DNA of 64,000 nt from Taenia hydatigena. Taxonomy: Eukaryota; Platyhelminthes; Cestoda; Cyclophyllidea; Taeniidae. The stretch lies in NCBI GenBank assembly GCA_036345935.2, contig JADWOT020001384.1:1-64000 (forward strand). The letters run 5' to 3'. A model generated the notes under the pieces. It worked only from the letters and a program-made list of their open reading frames with translations, was not told where the DNA came from and did not search any database. Positions 23,181 through 36,936 of this stretch are shown here, in pieces; position 1 is the stretch's first letter, and each line of letters opens with the position of its first letter. A program made the position numbers and the translations under genes.

Positions 23181-25809
23181 ATGACTGTAAATTTTTAGGC
23201 TATCTTAAAGTAGCGAATTCTGTGCCAGGAATGGTGGCGCATCCAATAAGATTGTCGAAACTAGAAACCACTGATACGAATGCTTAATCATCTATCAAAA
23301 ATAGTCACCAATTTTATTAACTTTATATGCTTGTAAAACAATAATTGTCTTATACTAATTATTATTTCCTAAAACCCTGAAATTGATTAAATTGTGCTTC
23401 TTCCCCGTCCCCCCATGCAGTATGTTGAGCTGCGAATTGTACGAATACAGTTTTGTTTCCCAAAGTTCCCTAATGTGAGCTGCAGTCGTTCTTTGTTAAA
23501 TTTGGCATTCAAAACCAAGAAAAAAGAGGACAGCAGAATTCCATCTAGTCGTTTATAACTTGAGGAGTACTTGGAAAAGTGTCAGTTTTTACCTCTACTG
23601 TAACAAAACACGACAAACAGCATTAATTCCATGCCAACAGCAGTTGAGAGCCTGTGCGTGCCATGCATTTGTAGGCGCTGGCTTGAATTATCTTAAAATG
23701 TCATTTAGCCTGAATATTGAGATGGAGGGCAGGAGGATGCGGTCACGGAAAGCGTTGCAATAAAAGGAGAGGCTTTATCGATCGTCTGCTCCTTGCACCA
23801 TTTAAGTATATGGTCAGAAGAGTGAAGGTGTCAAAAGGCTGTGGGATAGACGGTAATAAATTTGATCACAAAACGGCAGCGCAGTACATGAGGGAGGAAG
23901 GCATCATAAGCTGCAGTCATGTTGCGTTGGTGTTGGGTGTTATGGTCCCTTTGTTTATGCACCGGTCTCCTTACGTCTTCCTTATGCACTGCTGCGAGTC
24001 ACCTCAGTTCACCTCATGAATCGAGAACTTCCGCAAGATATCGACTCTGTAACAAGGTGTTAAAGCCCAATTTTTGTCATTTCTGGTACTAAGTGAACAA
24101 TAGAGTGCAGCTATATACAACAACTATCACTGTAGGCCCCTTATGCACGGGTCAGACCTAATCTGCCTACCCTACTTGAAGTGCGTGCTTTGCTAATTTA
24201 CGAGAGAACTGCCCCACGCACGTGGCAAAGAATAGCATCAGCCATGACCAGCTGCCACCATATCCTGCCATTAGTTGTCACTCGCACTGATTTTCTGTTC
24301 TCGCTGATTGCATCATATGTTATCACCCTGAAGGCTAGTCTTCGGACAAAGAGGGGTGAGACACGACGAGCCTACATCAGCGGTACCCACTGGATGCAAA
24401 AGTTACTATTAAGTCACATGGCACCTCAGTCTCAACAAAAGTTAAATTTTCTTTTTCATTCCTGTATCTTAAGCACTCCATTTATTATGCCGGATTAAAG
24501 CCGAGTATTGTAACAACGCCTTACGCGGCCGTGCTGATACACAAGACAGGTATTTTTATCCTACTTTCCAGATTTGCTTTAATGGATAAATTGAATGATG
24601 TAATGCGTATGTTTTTACGTTCCCCTTAAGATTCATGACTAAATTTCTATAAAGGTTGCATACATTTCCCCGCTTTATTAATGTGCTTTCCCTATTTCGT
24701 ACAAATTTAGGCCACGATTGCTATTTGCACGCAAATACCTTTACAAACTTTGCTTACTTGATTACAAATTTTTAGCGATAAGCACTCAGTGACTGCGAAC
24801 CTTGTGACGAAACAAGCGATCGCTCACCTGAGAAAGAAGTGAGTTCTAAAATGCTAAATGGTTATCACTAAGTCCTTCCAGTAATTTTACAAAAACGTAT
24901 GACCTAATTCAATTCGTCTACTCCTCTTGAAACGGATAAACGTCGAACCCATTACTTCCGGCTGCCACAGTTTATCGTATTCAGGGCGCTGAAGAGTGGC
25001 AAATGGGTTTACGGTTGGCAGCATAGATAGTGGACAAAAAGGCAAAATCTTGACTTGCACATGAAATTCACACTTCTTTGACAACCAAAACTCTTATGAT
25101 ATATTAAACTGACCCATTGCAGAAAATTTTGGCATTCTCGATGGGTTACGAACAAAGAGCTCACGTTCTACTGAATGCACGTAGAACAATATGCGAATAC
25201 CTCAGCCCTTTTGGCATAGCAAGCATTTGCGTTGCACTGCCGGAGTGGAAATCGGTTATCCTTTTGGAAAATCAACATTTATACATGAGCAAGTGGAATT
25301 AGATTAGCAAACATGTCCCCGCAGCTCTGTTGTCGCATTCGCAGTCACCATCCCCCTTGAGGATTAACGAATGCATAGAACAACATTTTGAACAAGTGAA
25401 ATTCCATCTTCGGTTTCCATCCCTTCCTGTCCCCACGAATGCCTTTAAAAGGGAAGACTGCGTTTTACTAGAGTCCGCAATGAACACCAAAGTGCTGGCT
25501 CCTCCAGGCTTGACTCATTCGATGCTTGTGGAATTATCAATGAGAATAGTTAATTCCACTCGAAACACTGTGATAGCTGTTAGTGTAATGCGCCTCTTCA
25601 AAGTCATATTTTGTGTTACCTGAAAAGTACAGGCTCATTTTGCGCCTCCTTAAGGGCAGCGAATTTGAACGGCGTCAAGAAGGAAGATTAAGGCTAGCTG
25701 ATTATGATTGCGCTTTCTATGTTATTAAACTTTCATCGCTCCTGCAGCATTGTCTGAATGTTAGGGCTGAATTGCACGACATAATGTCAAACCTCTCTTT
25801 TCTGATCAG

Positions 25810-26034
25810 GCATTTGGAATTATCATAATTGAAGACGAAGAACGCAAGAAGATTAGTGGGATGAAGTTCTTCTTAGACTGTGCCAATAAACTTGGCTTCA
25901 TGGGTAACTCACCTCTGATGTCTGCACCAATGAACTGGCAAATGTGGTGCATTCGGGAGGATGTTACTCGGATCGCTAATTGCAGAGAATTATTTAAATG
26001 GGCATGTCAAGATGTCATTTGGAGGCGCATGTAA
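25810..26034 (+). CDS. Candidate terminal exon, unknown protein, left-arm copy
   Basis: An excellent acceptor (polypyrimidine run CCTCTCTTTTCTGATCAG) is followed by 74 open codons and TAA, in phase 0. The protein looks ordered: four consecutive isoleucines followed by an acidic and basic turn (Glu-Asp-Glu-Glu-Arg-Lys-Lys), then Lys-Phe-Phe-Leu-Asp-Cys, Trp-Gln-Met-Trp-Cys and a Trp-containing C-terminus. I do not recognise the family and found no upstream exon. It is on the strand opposite to the Fn3 gene. A frame this long can arise by chance. Confidence 0.25.
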   Translation, partial: AFGIIIIEDEERKKISGMKFFLDCANKLGFMGNSPLMSAPMNWQMWCIREDVTRIANCRELFKWACQDVIWRRM

Positions 26035-29000
26035 ACACCTCTATTTCAATTAGCTGCGATGCCCCATGCAGTGCTCGAATCCCCCGATTGGTTCTTATAA
26101 CTACTTCATAATTAAACTGAATCAATCACAATCAATCAAGTGATAAATCTACCATGTCTAGATGAGAATAACTTTTGCAGAAGTCTAAGCAGTAGGCATA
26201 ATCCTCTCGATGGGCTTAATTCTTTTCAGTGACTTTATTAAACACAAATTCCTAAAGAAGCCTTCTTTGGCAGTAAATAGGGCGATGCTAAATGGTTATT
26301 GAGGTATTTACCCCGAATTTTATCGTCGGTAGAGCAGGATTTGATTGTAGATAGCAGAATCACAAGTAATTCTGAGTAGCAGCTTACATAACCAAACGAG
26401 ACCAATGTTTTGAGCTAGCAAAAGATCCCATTGAAAGCTCACGGAAGGGAGCGTTCTACTTGAACTAGTTTAATGCACGACTGTCTCACTGAAACTCGTC
26501 AATGTATAGGAACATGCTTAAGACGGTTCTAAGAGAGGAGCCTGCAGCTTGAATCTGATTCCTATGCCGAGGGGCTTGCCGTCTATTTCTAACTTTATGC
26601 GTGCATAATCACCTGATGTGGGTTGCTTGAGCTTTTGCAGCTTTTGTTTGGTATGGCGCGAAGGGCAGATAAATGTAGACTCTGCCTTATCTGCTTCAGC
26701 GACTTCATCTACTTTATCGTCTGGACTGAACCTATTCATTTTATTGCCTTCCGATTTATACACTTCTCGAAGCTTACTACCTTCTGATGGCTGCCCCAAG
26801 TAAATGTGGCAATAATGTCCAGTGTCTCTAGTTTATCGTCACATCAGTTACGTCCCTCTTCTCTGCTGCAATCTCAATAGTTGATAACTTTATTTGTACG
26901 GCAGGCACCTTACCAGCTGGAAAATGGCTAAATTGAGCTCATCCGGCGGTAAATATTCTTTGTTTACGCAGTTATTATTTGATATAGCCTAATTAAAAAT
27001 TTCGAAAAACTGACTGCATTAATGTCCCCTGTATTATCCAAAGGATTCCAACGCTCAGTTTTATTGGTAATGGTGACTTGGGCCATGCTGCGTTTTACAA
27101 TTTCATAATCGGCAATGACATGCCATCTTTTCAACTCCACCTCTACTCTCTACACTGCATCCACTCCAAGACATCGCAACGTTTTGTATTTTTACCTTAA
27201 TTTTTTAACATTTTTATAGAACCCTACCCTTGCGTGTAATAGTGATCGAAAAAAACAACAGAAGCAACGATTGCTGCATTTCTGCCAAATGTCAAGATAA
27301 GTCTACACACGTAGGCAGTAAGTTGAGACATATCATTGGAGAACTCTAGAAAGCAAGCAGATATCTTTCGCATTCTTCACTTTGTCGTCGGAGGCCTTTT
27401 GTCAAAATTAGTGCGCAATAGATATCGTGATGCGACGAGCTCAGTTAATACTGCCACGTCGTGGCAGTAGCAAACATTCCCATTAGCACATGGAAACACT
27501 CATGAAGGATGTCAGCCTCAAAGGATTAATAAAGTGTGGTGATACACCGTCTAATGTGGAATTTGGTTTTTTCACCTCTCAAGACCTCAATGCCTTGCAC
27601 CTTTCACAACTATGAACAAAGTTATTTTCCTGCTCTTAATCAAAAGCTGAGGAGAGCATGTGAATTCGAATTATGACTGTTAATATTTGAATAGTTGACT
27701 ACGCGGTGTTTAAGGATATAAGCTTTTACATGCCACTTGAAAACAATTTCGGGATAGCCTTTTGCTATTTGCAAATGGATGTCAAAAAGCCAACAAATGT
27801 AAAAATCGTAAAAATTAAAGGCATTTTGCCACCACGTTTTCCTCCTTTACTGCTTCATCCAAACCTCTTCCTCACCAACCTCATTTACATGCGTCGCTGC
27901 TAAAATATTGTCGCAACTAGTGTATTTTACTTATAAAGGTAAACTATGAAGTGCGACTTCGAGTGTGCCACTTGATAGAAACTTAGATTCCTTTTACAAA
28001 GCCCATTCTTACGAAACAAATGCAGAGCTACTCTTCTCCACAGGTGGTGTGAGAATGATCACATTTGCAACCACTGGTTGAGTTAACATCTCTCCCATCA
28101 CCCAGCTAATTGCGAAGTCAACTCAATGGGTCTCAAGCGCCATAAAGCAGCCACCACTGACCATAAATCAATTTCACAACTTAGCACTTCAGAATGGCAG
28201 AAGGAGAGCAAAGAAACCATTTTCTTCGTTCTTTCGGCACATTTTTAATGCGTCTACTAAGATATAAATAAAGCCCAAACTGATGAAGAGAATTAGCACA
28301 GTTTACAGCTGTTGCCGATGTTAGGACAAGCCAAATGCAGAACTCTATGTTTGAAGAGAAGAATAGCAGGCTCTATGCAGCTATCCTTTTTAATGCTCTA
28401 TTTATGCAATCGCCAGAAGCTTGTGTCATGGGTAAACGGTAAGCAAAATTTAAGCTTTTGTTAAATGGTAAACCAAGACAACAGCATGAGGAAGGGAAAA
28501 CTTAGCAAAATAGGCAGAAGCAAAATTAGAGGAAGATATCGCTTCCCACGATGTTAGTACGCCACTCGCTGATATTGCACCTGATGCAAAACACCATGCA
28601 CCAAGCACCTCAGTTCCCATATAGTTTACTCATTTTGGCGAATATATATATGACTATTGTCTGATTCGATGAGCTTGTCGCAGAACCCTCAGAATGCATT
28701 AGTGACATTAAAAAGTGGGGGAAATTGCGTGGTCTATGTGTTTTTTTTGCCTTATGCTCGAATTTATTTGGCAAGGGCAATTTTTTTCAAAATCCGAAAC
28801 AGTCCAGATCCGTAATGTGTACTGTTTGTGTTTCACTCCATTTGCAAACCTGAATTCATTTCTCGGTCATGCTGTCAGAGCACATATTTGTGAGTTTACA
28901 TCTGCTTGCATTCGATCGAATGCAGTGTAGCTCTGCTCTACAGCCATGGCTTTGGCATCCCTCGCAAACCCCTACATTTATGCCTCTATTTGCTACGCCG

Positions 29001-30982
29001 CAATTGAAAGAAACGCGAACACAGAAATGCGTCTTTATTGCATGGAATGCTTTACGTGGGAGAAAATGAATTATCATACGCGTACACGTTATCTCTGCAG
29101 GCATTACATCATCCACTGAGTGCAGCTTTAAACGACTGTCCATTTATTGATTTCTTCTTTTTCCTTGCAGACCCTTAATGCAAATTACTTGAATAAAATG
29201 TACCTACATGCTGTCACGCTAGCAAAATATGCAAATCTCTAGCAGACTTCATGCTAACTCTATATCTTTTCATCGTGGTCGACAGCAGTGTAAGAAAAGA
29301 GCATTCATTGTGCGATAGCTAATAGTTTATTGCTTTAAGGAACTCACATGGGCACTGATGGTGGACGGGCCATATTGTGTTAAAAATTGATCAGGCCTTT
29401 CCTGGTTGAAATGGCAGGATAAGCATCGAATCCAATTGTTTTACATTCGATTACGCCATATGCCTAGATCTTCACAGACCAAATGAACTGCTTAATCATC
29501 TGCAATTGCGGCGAATATGTTTACTGTTTTCTGTGTTTTCGTGACCTCCTAGGAGATGCCTTAATTCCCATTTTAAAGGATTCCAATTGACATTAAGCTT
29601 TTAAAACATACATGTACTCAATACGAAGCAAGTTTCCGCACTAATTTTTTGGGTTTTATCCTGGTTATTGCTATTGGTGTATGTTTCCATTTTGACCTAG
29701 AAAAAAACACGCAAAATAGTAGAACATGACCAGCTTGTAAAACACAGAGGCAGTTGCGAAATCTGACTAGATACATTATGCAAGGAGAGCGACCTAGGAT
29801 TTATTTTCAATGCTACTAAGGGAATCCAAACTAGCTGCACGCCTAACAAGTGAACGAATGCTGGTTTCATGGCACGGAACTTTTCTGGAACTCAAGGTTT
29901 CAATTTTTGATGTAATAAGTTGTTGTCAAATTTTTGTATAAAGCTCTATTTGCAAGATTTAATTTAAAAGGACCAAAGTAAAAGTGCTTTGCGGCAATGA
30001 CTAATGTGTCTATGAGAAGCCCATCGGATAACTAAATGCAATGTCTTAAGTTACAATCCACCCTTCATTGCTCAATGGAACTTCACTATAATTTCAGAAT
30101 ACTTAGATGCAAACATTGATGCGGTTGAATATTTCTGACATTTACATTGTATCTGTCCAAAGATTCAGTCGTAAGGCGAAGTGAGGAATGAGCAGTGAAT
30201 AATGTGTTTGACATCCTGCCTTTTATGACTCTGGCGTGATGCGGCGACGTATGCTTAGATTCCTGCTTGACAATAATGAGTGCGTACTGGTCATAATTAG
30301 GGCTTTTCCCACCATGTAGTTTTGCCAAAGGTCTTTGCGGAAATTAAGGTAAATGAATATAACAAGAGGATCTGTTAAGACCTAAACTATCCCAATCCTT
30401 TCTAAGCAACTGATAATTACCTATTCTGTTGAAGAATGAGGCCTTCTTAAACCTGCTGCACCCCTGAGTTCTTTAATATCATAACTGATTTTATCTGATC
30501 TGCTTCTACGTCTCAAGGTCACCTCATGAAATGGCACTATTCCAGCTCTTACACATGCTCAAGGAACAATTTTGCAATGCACTACTGTGATAGGTCGCGG
30601 TATATCGATGTTCTATGAAAAGCAGTCGTGTGATTTAAAGAGTACAACATCCAAGGAGCACAAAAGAGCTGACTAGTCTCTGCGATTCACGACAGGCTTC
30701 GAGTTGAGATATTTATTTAGTTGGGTGATCAACACATTAGAGATAAATGCCAGAACGCTTCGCCTTTGTATACTAATAAATAATAAATTTTATAGCTTAA
30801 ATCTTAACTGTCTTCATCACAGGGTGAATACCAAAGCGCAAAAGACGCATCACAGAATGAGGATAGAGCTTTTTTGGCCCCAAAAATTAAAACTAAGCGT
30901 GTCGTTGTCATTCGGCATTACATACTTAATATGAGATATGTTAAATCGTTAATTCTCAATAATATAGAAGCATCCACTCAAC

Positions 30983-31159
30983 CTTTAGACTTTCGGCAAG
31001 CGAAAAAAGAAAATTTGCACAAATTAAAGCATGTAAGAGGCGGCAAACTAGATCGAGCATCATTCTAATAAAAGCTCTGTTTTCAGCAAGTGCAAGTTGT
31101 TCGCCTTCAAACAGCCTGTTCTCTACTGGAAGGGAGTTCGGAGGAAGAGTTTCATAGAC
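30983..31159 (-). CDS. Candidate internal exon, left-arm copy
   Basis: 59 open codons in phase 0 between an AATGCAG acceptor and an AAAG|GTTGAG donor. The peptide begins Val-Tyr-Glu-Thr-Leu-Pro-Pro and becomes Leu/Ala/Cys-rich. The acceptor lacks a good pyrimidine tract and no family is recognised, so this is weak. Confidence 0.15.
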
Positions 31160-34100
31160 CTGCATTAATTTGTAATGACGATATAGCGGAATATTAAAAA
31201 TTGCCGATGATGTGCGCAGTTTTGTTTGATTAGAAAATTTTCAAAAGTGCCGCTACTGAGTAGGTAGATATGTCATGACATCGCTCCAATTTCCCGTCAA
31301 ATTCGAACTATGATTGGCTTATTCCCAACTGATAAAAATTTGTGGCAAAGATGGCTATGTATGATAGACGAGTTTTTCTAAATTCCTGTACCTGAGCGAT
31401 AAATGGCACCAGCTCTTCTTTCCAATGATCACAGTTTCAAGCGAACATTAAGTGTAGACAAATTGAATGCTAGGGAATAAAAGGAACACCGATGTTCACT
31501 GAGTTCGTCTCCTCCAGACAAACCATCGCCTTCACCCGTATTTACCTTTACGATTCTTGCTTGCTTCTTTGGGACGAGATTCATTTTCCAATTTTCACTA
31601 AATTTCTGGCAAACGGAGCGGTTTGCTTAATTTTGCATGCTCTTAAGAAAATAAATCTGACATCTGACACTGATCTCAACTTGAAATTGTGGGCAAATTA
31701 GTTCCTGTAGCTTGTTCAGTCTTGCTTAATTTCGACTACCTTGCTTATGATTTTAAGGAATGTGTACCATCGCTTCATGTACGAGCCACTAAATAGACGG
31801 GGTAAAAATATTCTGACTTACCCACATTTAAGCCTCAAAGCTACTCTCCGTCAAAAGTACGGTATTTTCATACGTGGATCCTTTTGTTTACCCCAATAAG
31901 TGACGCAAATCAAAGGTTGCGATTATTACCTCAAATGGAAAAAAGACATTATTGGATGTGGCAGTATTTTCGCCCATTCATGTAATGGAGCATTCAGTTG
32001 GGGACTCTCAGATAACTTCCAATTTGTTAATGCACCCCGTACATCCAAGGAGGGAACCCCAAAGAGAAGACTCGCGTAGGTTGGAGTACAGGTGTCTAAT
32101 CATTTATTAATTAGATGCAAGTGATAATCAGGAATAAAGACATTTGTAGCGCGTTCAAGGTGAGAGAGGTGTGGAGGAGGGCTTGTGCACTGTCGACTAG
32201 AATTTCGGTAACCCCCAGTTATAATTTCTCGAACCAGAGAGACACGAAATATTTGGGGTTTATCTTCACATAGCGCGTACTCTTTTTTCTTCACCATCAT
32301 CGTCTCAAGTCCTCGTTCATTACAGATTATTTCACCTAAAGAGGAACATAGGTGCGTTTTAGGTTGGCTATTTGTTAAGTCGTACCCCTCTAGATTTGCT
32401 ACCTCGCCTACCATTTTTGAGGTCTTTTTCATTTGATATTTTGGCCTGGAAGGTGTGCTTATTCAAAATAAATAAGTCCTCCAACCGCAATCCTGATGAA
32501 GTACAAAAACTACCAAGGCTAAAAATTAATGTTGTACTTCTGATATTTTGTCTGCACCATGCATTTTAAATTTCCATCGCATATTAAAATACAGGCTACA
32601 TTGGGAGAAATCAAAAAGAGGCGCATAAACAAATCGATGAACTATGCTGTTGTCATTTCACCTGCTTAAGTAATCTTAATTGTTTCCAAAGTAGAGCATT
32701 TTATGGTGTACATCTGGGTTATGAGAAGTTGATAAATCGCAGTCCATTTTAAGTGGATCTGCAATCCATTTTACAGCAACCATTGGGGTTTGGATGTTTA
32801 ATGATGACCTGCCAATGAAGAGGTGTTTGCTACTTTCGACAATGCCATCATTTACTTCATGTCTCCTAGACAGCCCTAATGGATAGCTATTTCTGACATT
32901 GTCAGTCGGCTATTATTCAAAAGCCTTGCGCAGAATTAAAATACTTTGTTCACATTAATCATTGTAATGCACATTAAGCGTCCAAAATACGTATGAATTT
33001 CGTTTATCTCTATTCAATGAATAACTACGATTTCAGAGGTTCAGATAGCCGAAAACTACACTCACATGCATAGACACTAGCCTCTTTACTAATGTGGACT
33101 TCTTTTGTGTTTACAACTGTTTCCAACCTATCGGGACCCCTAGCATCTCAGAATGTAGGATTAACATGAGAAACACAGGTGAAGCTATTTTGGTCAAAGA
33201 ACCAGACTTCACCCCACTTTACTGGCGCCGAGGCCCCACTCAACACTTATTGAGCAGCTTCAGGGCAAAGCACAGCTGAAGAAATTATTAACCCGTCATG
33301 CGTCAACATCTAACCACAATACTAGTTTGCTCGACCACAGGTGCACTGCGAGTAAAAGGCTCATGCGCACCCTTTTTGGCAATGGGACACTTATGACGTC
33401 CTATTACTAGCAAGTTCTTTTAATAATATGGCGTCGTGACAAATCTTAGGCAAGTGCGATATGATTGGTAAAATGCGCTTATTTAAGTGCGAGTCAACTG
33501 GGTTATGTCAAGAGACGAGAACGGGATTCGAGAACTGATGGGTCTCCTTGCACTTCACGCCTCACGCCTGCGTCGTAAGAGCTGCTGCGCATTTCCGATC
33601 ACTTAATTAGTGATTTGCGAGGAGAAACCACTAACATATAAGAAATTTTTGTTCTAGCACAGAGGTCTATTCGCAAGCTTATCCTATCCGTGATCCTCTG
33701 TTGCCATTGCTGCAAGCAATATATCCCACACAAAGCAAGATACCAGGCTATTCTGTTCAAAATGAGCAAATAATGAGGTCTAAGGCCGCATTCTAAGCAG
33801 AACACGCTTAATGAGGACGAAGCAGGTCAAAAACAAAACCAGACGGAATTTGGCTTAGATGATGTAAAGTTTTCCAAAGTAAAGCCATCCTTAAAGCATA
33901 TTAGGCAAACTAAGCAAATTAATTTTGAGTAGATTTTGGCTATGAAGATCACTGTACGCACCACTAGGAAGCAGGTTGATGCATAAAATTTTCTGGTGAT
34001 GCACACGTTTCTTGAAAAGTTCTTTTTGTTGGTTGTCAAGCCTGCCTACAACTGGGATTACAGCGCGGTGCGCACACAGATCACATGACTAATATGCATG

Positions 34101-35049
34101 CCCTACGTGTTAGCAGATGGCGCATGAGTCCACGTTAGCTTACTTACAGGTTCACCTGACATTCTCCATGTTTCTACACTTTCCTCCGTACTTCGCGTCT
34201 GCATTATATGCCTAACTCTATTTCCTGAAATTAACTGAATGCAGAATTATTTGCTAAAGTGAGTCTTGAGATCATCACCAAATAACAAGAGCCGTGTGCC
34301 TCAACTGATGGATCTTGGTGATTATCATATCAGCAAGAGCTGAGGTATGCTTTCTTAAAGTTGATAAATTTATATCAAGTCTTTTAAAAAAGTAATACTT
34401 ATCGATTCTCAGGCTGATAAGGAGGAAGATGCTCCAACCCAAGTACGAGTGTGGGGGATGGCCAGATAATCAAATAACAGTAGACAATTTGTTGCTGCTA
34501 GCCGCTGAATCTCGCTAGTGCAATAAACAGTAAATTAGGTGCGAATGGTCACAGACTGAAGTGAAAGCATAATACTTTTGGGCTTTAGAGAAACATTTGT
34601 AGGATTGGAGACAACGCTAGTATTAAAAGGTAGTATTGAATCACTGTCAATTTTTTGCAGTTTAATGTTGCAGTGAAAATATTCGCAAGGTTGGACTCCC
34701 TTGAGACTCGATCAATGAGAATTCAACCCAAATACTAAGCTTTGTATTCGTTGTTAGAGAATTGTATAGTGCGGTTGGTCTCTTAATTGCTAAGCAAAGA
34801 CAGAAGATTAATGGGGTTTGCGGTGACTAAATAGCAGTTTTGACAAAAAAACATTTGAACTGTAGCATTAATCGTAGATGAAATGGTTGATAGCTTGCGC
34901 AGGTTAGGGCGTGGACGCAACTTAGGGTGCAGTGGCCAAAGTTTTGGGGCAGGCCTGCTACTCATGATAACTAGGGAAGTTATGAAACAAATTCCTTCGT
35001 CCTGATGGTTGTTGGGATTCGATGGACCTGTCTTTTATTTCCTTTGCAG

Positions 35050-35252
35050 AAGCCCGGGCTGAAGGGGATATTGTGGATCCTCTGGTGGCAACTAGCTCTC
35101 TTTTCTTTCCCACCGTGGTCATTAAAAGATTTGGAACGGATCCTTTTTCCTTGGCGATCGTTGACACTCCATCCCCTTCTTTCCATAGCGGCGCATTTTT
35201 CCATAATATCATTTTACCATCTATAAGTCAATCAAATGCTAATAGTACTTGA
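35050..35252 (+). CDS. Candidate exon with strong acceptor, left-arm copy
   Basis: One of the best 3' splice sites in the window (TCTTTTATTTCCTTTGCAG) opens a 66-codon phase-1 frame ending in TGA. A strong AG|GTAAGT donor lies four bases after that stop. The interval between acceptor and donor is 207 bases, but all three frames hit a stop near its end. It could be a last coding exon followed by a 3' UTR intron, a decayed exon, or a pseudo-exon. The opposite strand is open for 84 codons over the same bases, so the coding strand is undecided. Confidence 0.2.
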
Positions 35253-36936
35253 ATAGGTAAGTTAGACAGTCGCATTAGTCATAATTGTCTTATGGCCTGT
35301 TTTAGATACGATGGGAGGGGGTACGATTCGAGTCTACGAATTATTTTGTAGCGTCAAGAGGCCCTTTTGACAAAGTCTAGTCAACTGCATGCAATTGTGC
35401 AGCATTCGGCGAAATAATTAGAAGCACTCACCTCTTCTCAAATATGGCGTGGTTATGTTTACTATTCTAATGACATCACGAACGTATCTATGCTTCCACA
35501 ATTGTCCCTTTACGTGAGTGCTCTAACAGACAGAAATGGTTTGCCCCGGTGTTAAATTTGTAAAGACGTGGACTAGAACTAGAGAAAGATAAATCTTATC
35601 CTGCTGTCCATTGTCGAGATTCCGGTTGACAATACAGCAAATAATATGGCCGTAGGGTTCAGGAGGTGGAGCCCATCTCAGCCGCACCGAGGCAGAGTTG
35701 GTTGCCCTTAGCTTTACCTTCCGCGGAACGTTAGAATCTATGCAAAGGAGAACGTTGATTTGACACTATTGTCAGGATGTCGATGCAATTTTATTAGTCT
35801 CCGTGTGTTCTTACTTGTCCGTAATTAAATGACCTCTATGGTTTCACAGAAATAGGCTTTATTTCTCCTCTTCGCGGAACTTCTTAAAACCACGGTTTAG
35901 TTCAAATTGGTTGGAGAACTAGGAACTGGAATTAACCCAACATTTGCCATCAAATTAGGTTAAGTGGAATCTGACTGCTTATTTGAGTGCCTTGTGCGGT
36001 TTACATATTGTGTTGGTCATCGGCGCACTCATTAATTAAGCAAATTCTAGAATGTCTCTGATAGAATTTAGGCAGTTTAAAATGCAGCGAAACCTCAGTT
36101 AATACTTTAACGATGGGATGTTAATTCCGCTTATTCTTAATCGCCACTGAAGCACTAAGAGACTCTACAAAGATGCATTATATGCAACTGATACGTCTCC
36201 ACAGGGTGCGAAGAACAGGCTAGGTGATGCGGCATAGGTGCCATAAAGCCCAGGATCCAAAAAATCCAACGTCTTTACTTTAATGTAAGGTGTAGTGAGA
36301 GAAGCACCAGATTTCGTTAACTGCACATAAACAGGTATTTCGGATAAATGAAAGTTTGCTGACAGTTAAATGAATGGCTTGCTCTTTGCTTCTCTGCAGA
36401 ATTTTATTTCACCCGTGATCTGCCATCCAGGCGCTCTGGTGTTTACGCTTTTTTTCAAATACATTGCCACTTCTATGTAACGAGAGGGATTCGATTTTCT
36501 TTAACTGCTTCAATTCGACTACGAATTCGTAACGCATCGTTTTCCAAACGTTTAGGACATTACTCTACTTTCAGCGTGATTGTTCGGTGCAACCTCGTTG
36601 AGGGCTCAGTAAACTAGGATTTAGCATTTTGAATATTGTCGATTTTTGGTGGTTAAACGGTCTACATTTGGTTTAAAAGAAAATTTGGACGGAGACTATA
36701 TACTATCCTATCCTATTCTGAAGGGGTAATGCTGTAAATCCTTTTATTAGGAACAAAGAATCACACCATCAAAAGTGTCTAAGAGGCCGTGAATATAGCC
36801 TTTGCGTTTATGGCCGCACTTGCTGGGTTTCTCATTGCATCGCCATTCAGTGGGTGCCATGAAAACCATAATGTTCTAGGGTAACCTGTTTCCTCTCTTT
36901 AGTTTGGTACATGATGGCTTTATAGTGTGAGGCTTT

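Larger units (their letters stand above)
11986..36936 (+). repeat. Left arm of giant palindrome (visible part)
   Basis: Every segment compared is the reverse complement of the right arm. Inner positions pair with 75982 minus the coordinate. Beyond small indels near 29.15 and 29.70 kb the constant becomes 75986. Reading frames on both strands recur at the mirrored coordinates with identical or nearly identical translations. The inner end is defined by the last paired bases, the TTT of the T-run at 36934-36936. The outer end shown is only where the right arm leaves the window, so the true arm may extend further left. The arm carries one copy each of the Fn3 antigen-like gene and the secreted-protein frame. 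Confidence 0.97.
23121..36936. other. Left arm, inner gene-poor stretch
   Basis: No gene is supported with confidence. Three candidate exons in it are listed separately (25810-26034, 30983-31159, 35050-35252). Differences from the mirror arm noticed here are few: 27697, 28930, a 3-base indel near 29150, 29370 and a 1-base A-run change at 29701. From about 29.7 kb to the inner end the compared reading frames are identical in the two arms. Confidence 0.45.

Noticed and set aside
26518..26739. 73-codon lysine/aspartate-rich frame (mirror 49247-49468)
   Set aside because: It has an ATG and looks hydrophilic, but there is no domain, no splice or polyadenylation context, and its length is within chance.
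33521..33560. tRNA-like B box (GGGATTCGAGAACTG; similar strings near 26072 and 35321)
   Set aside because: No matching A box or cloverleaf could be folded around these positions.
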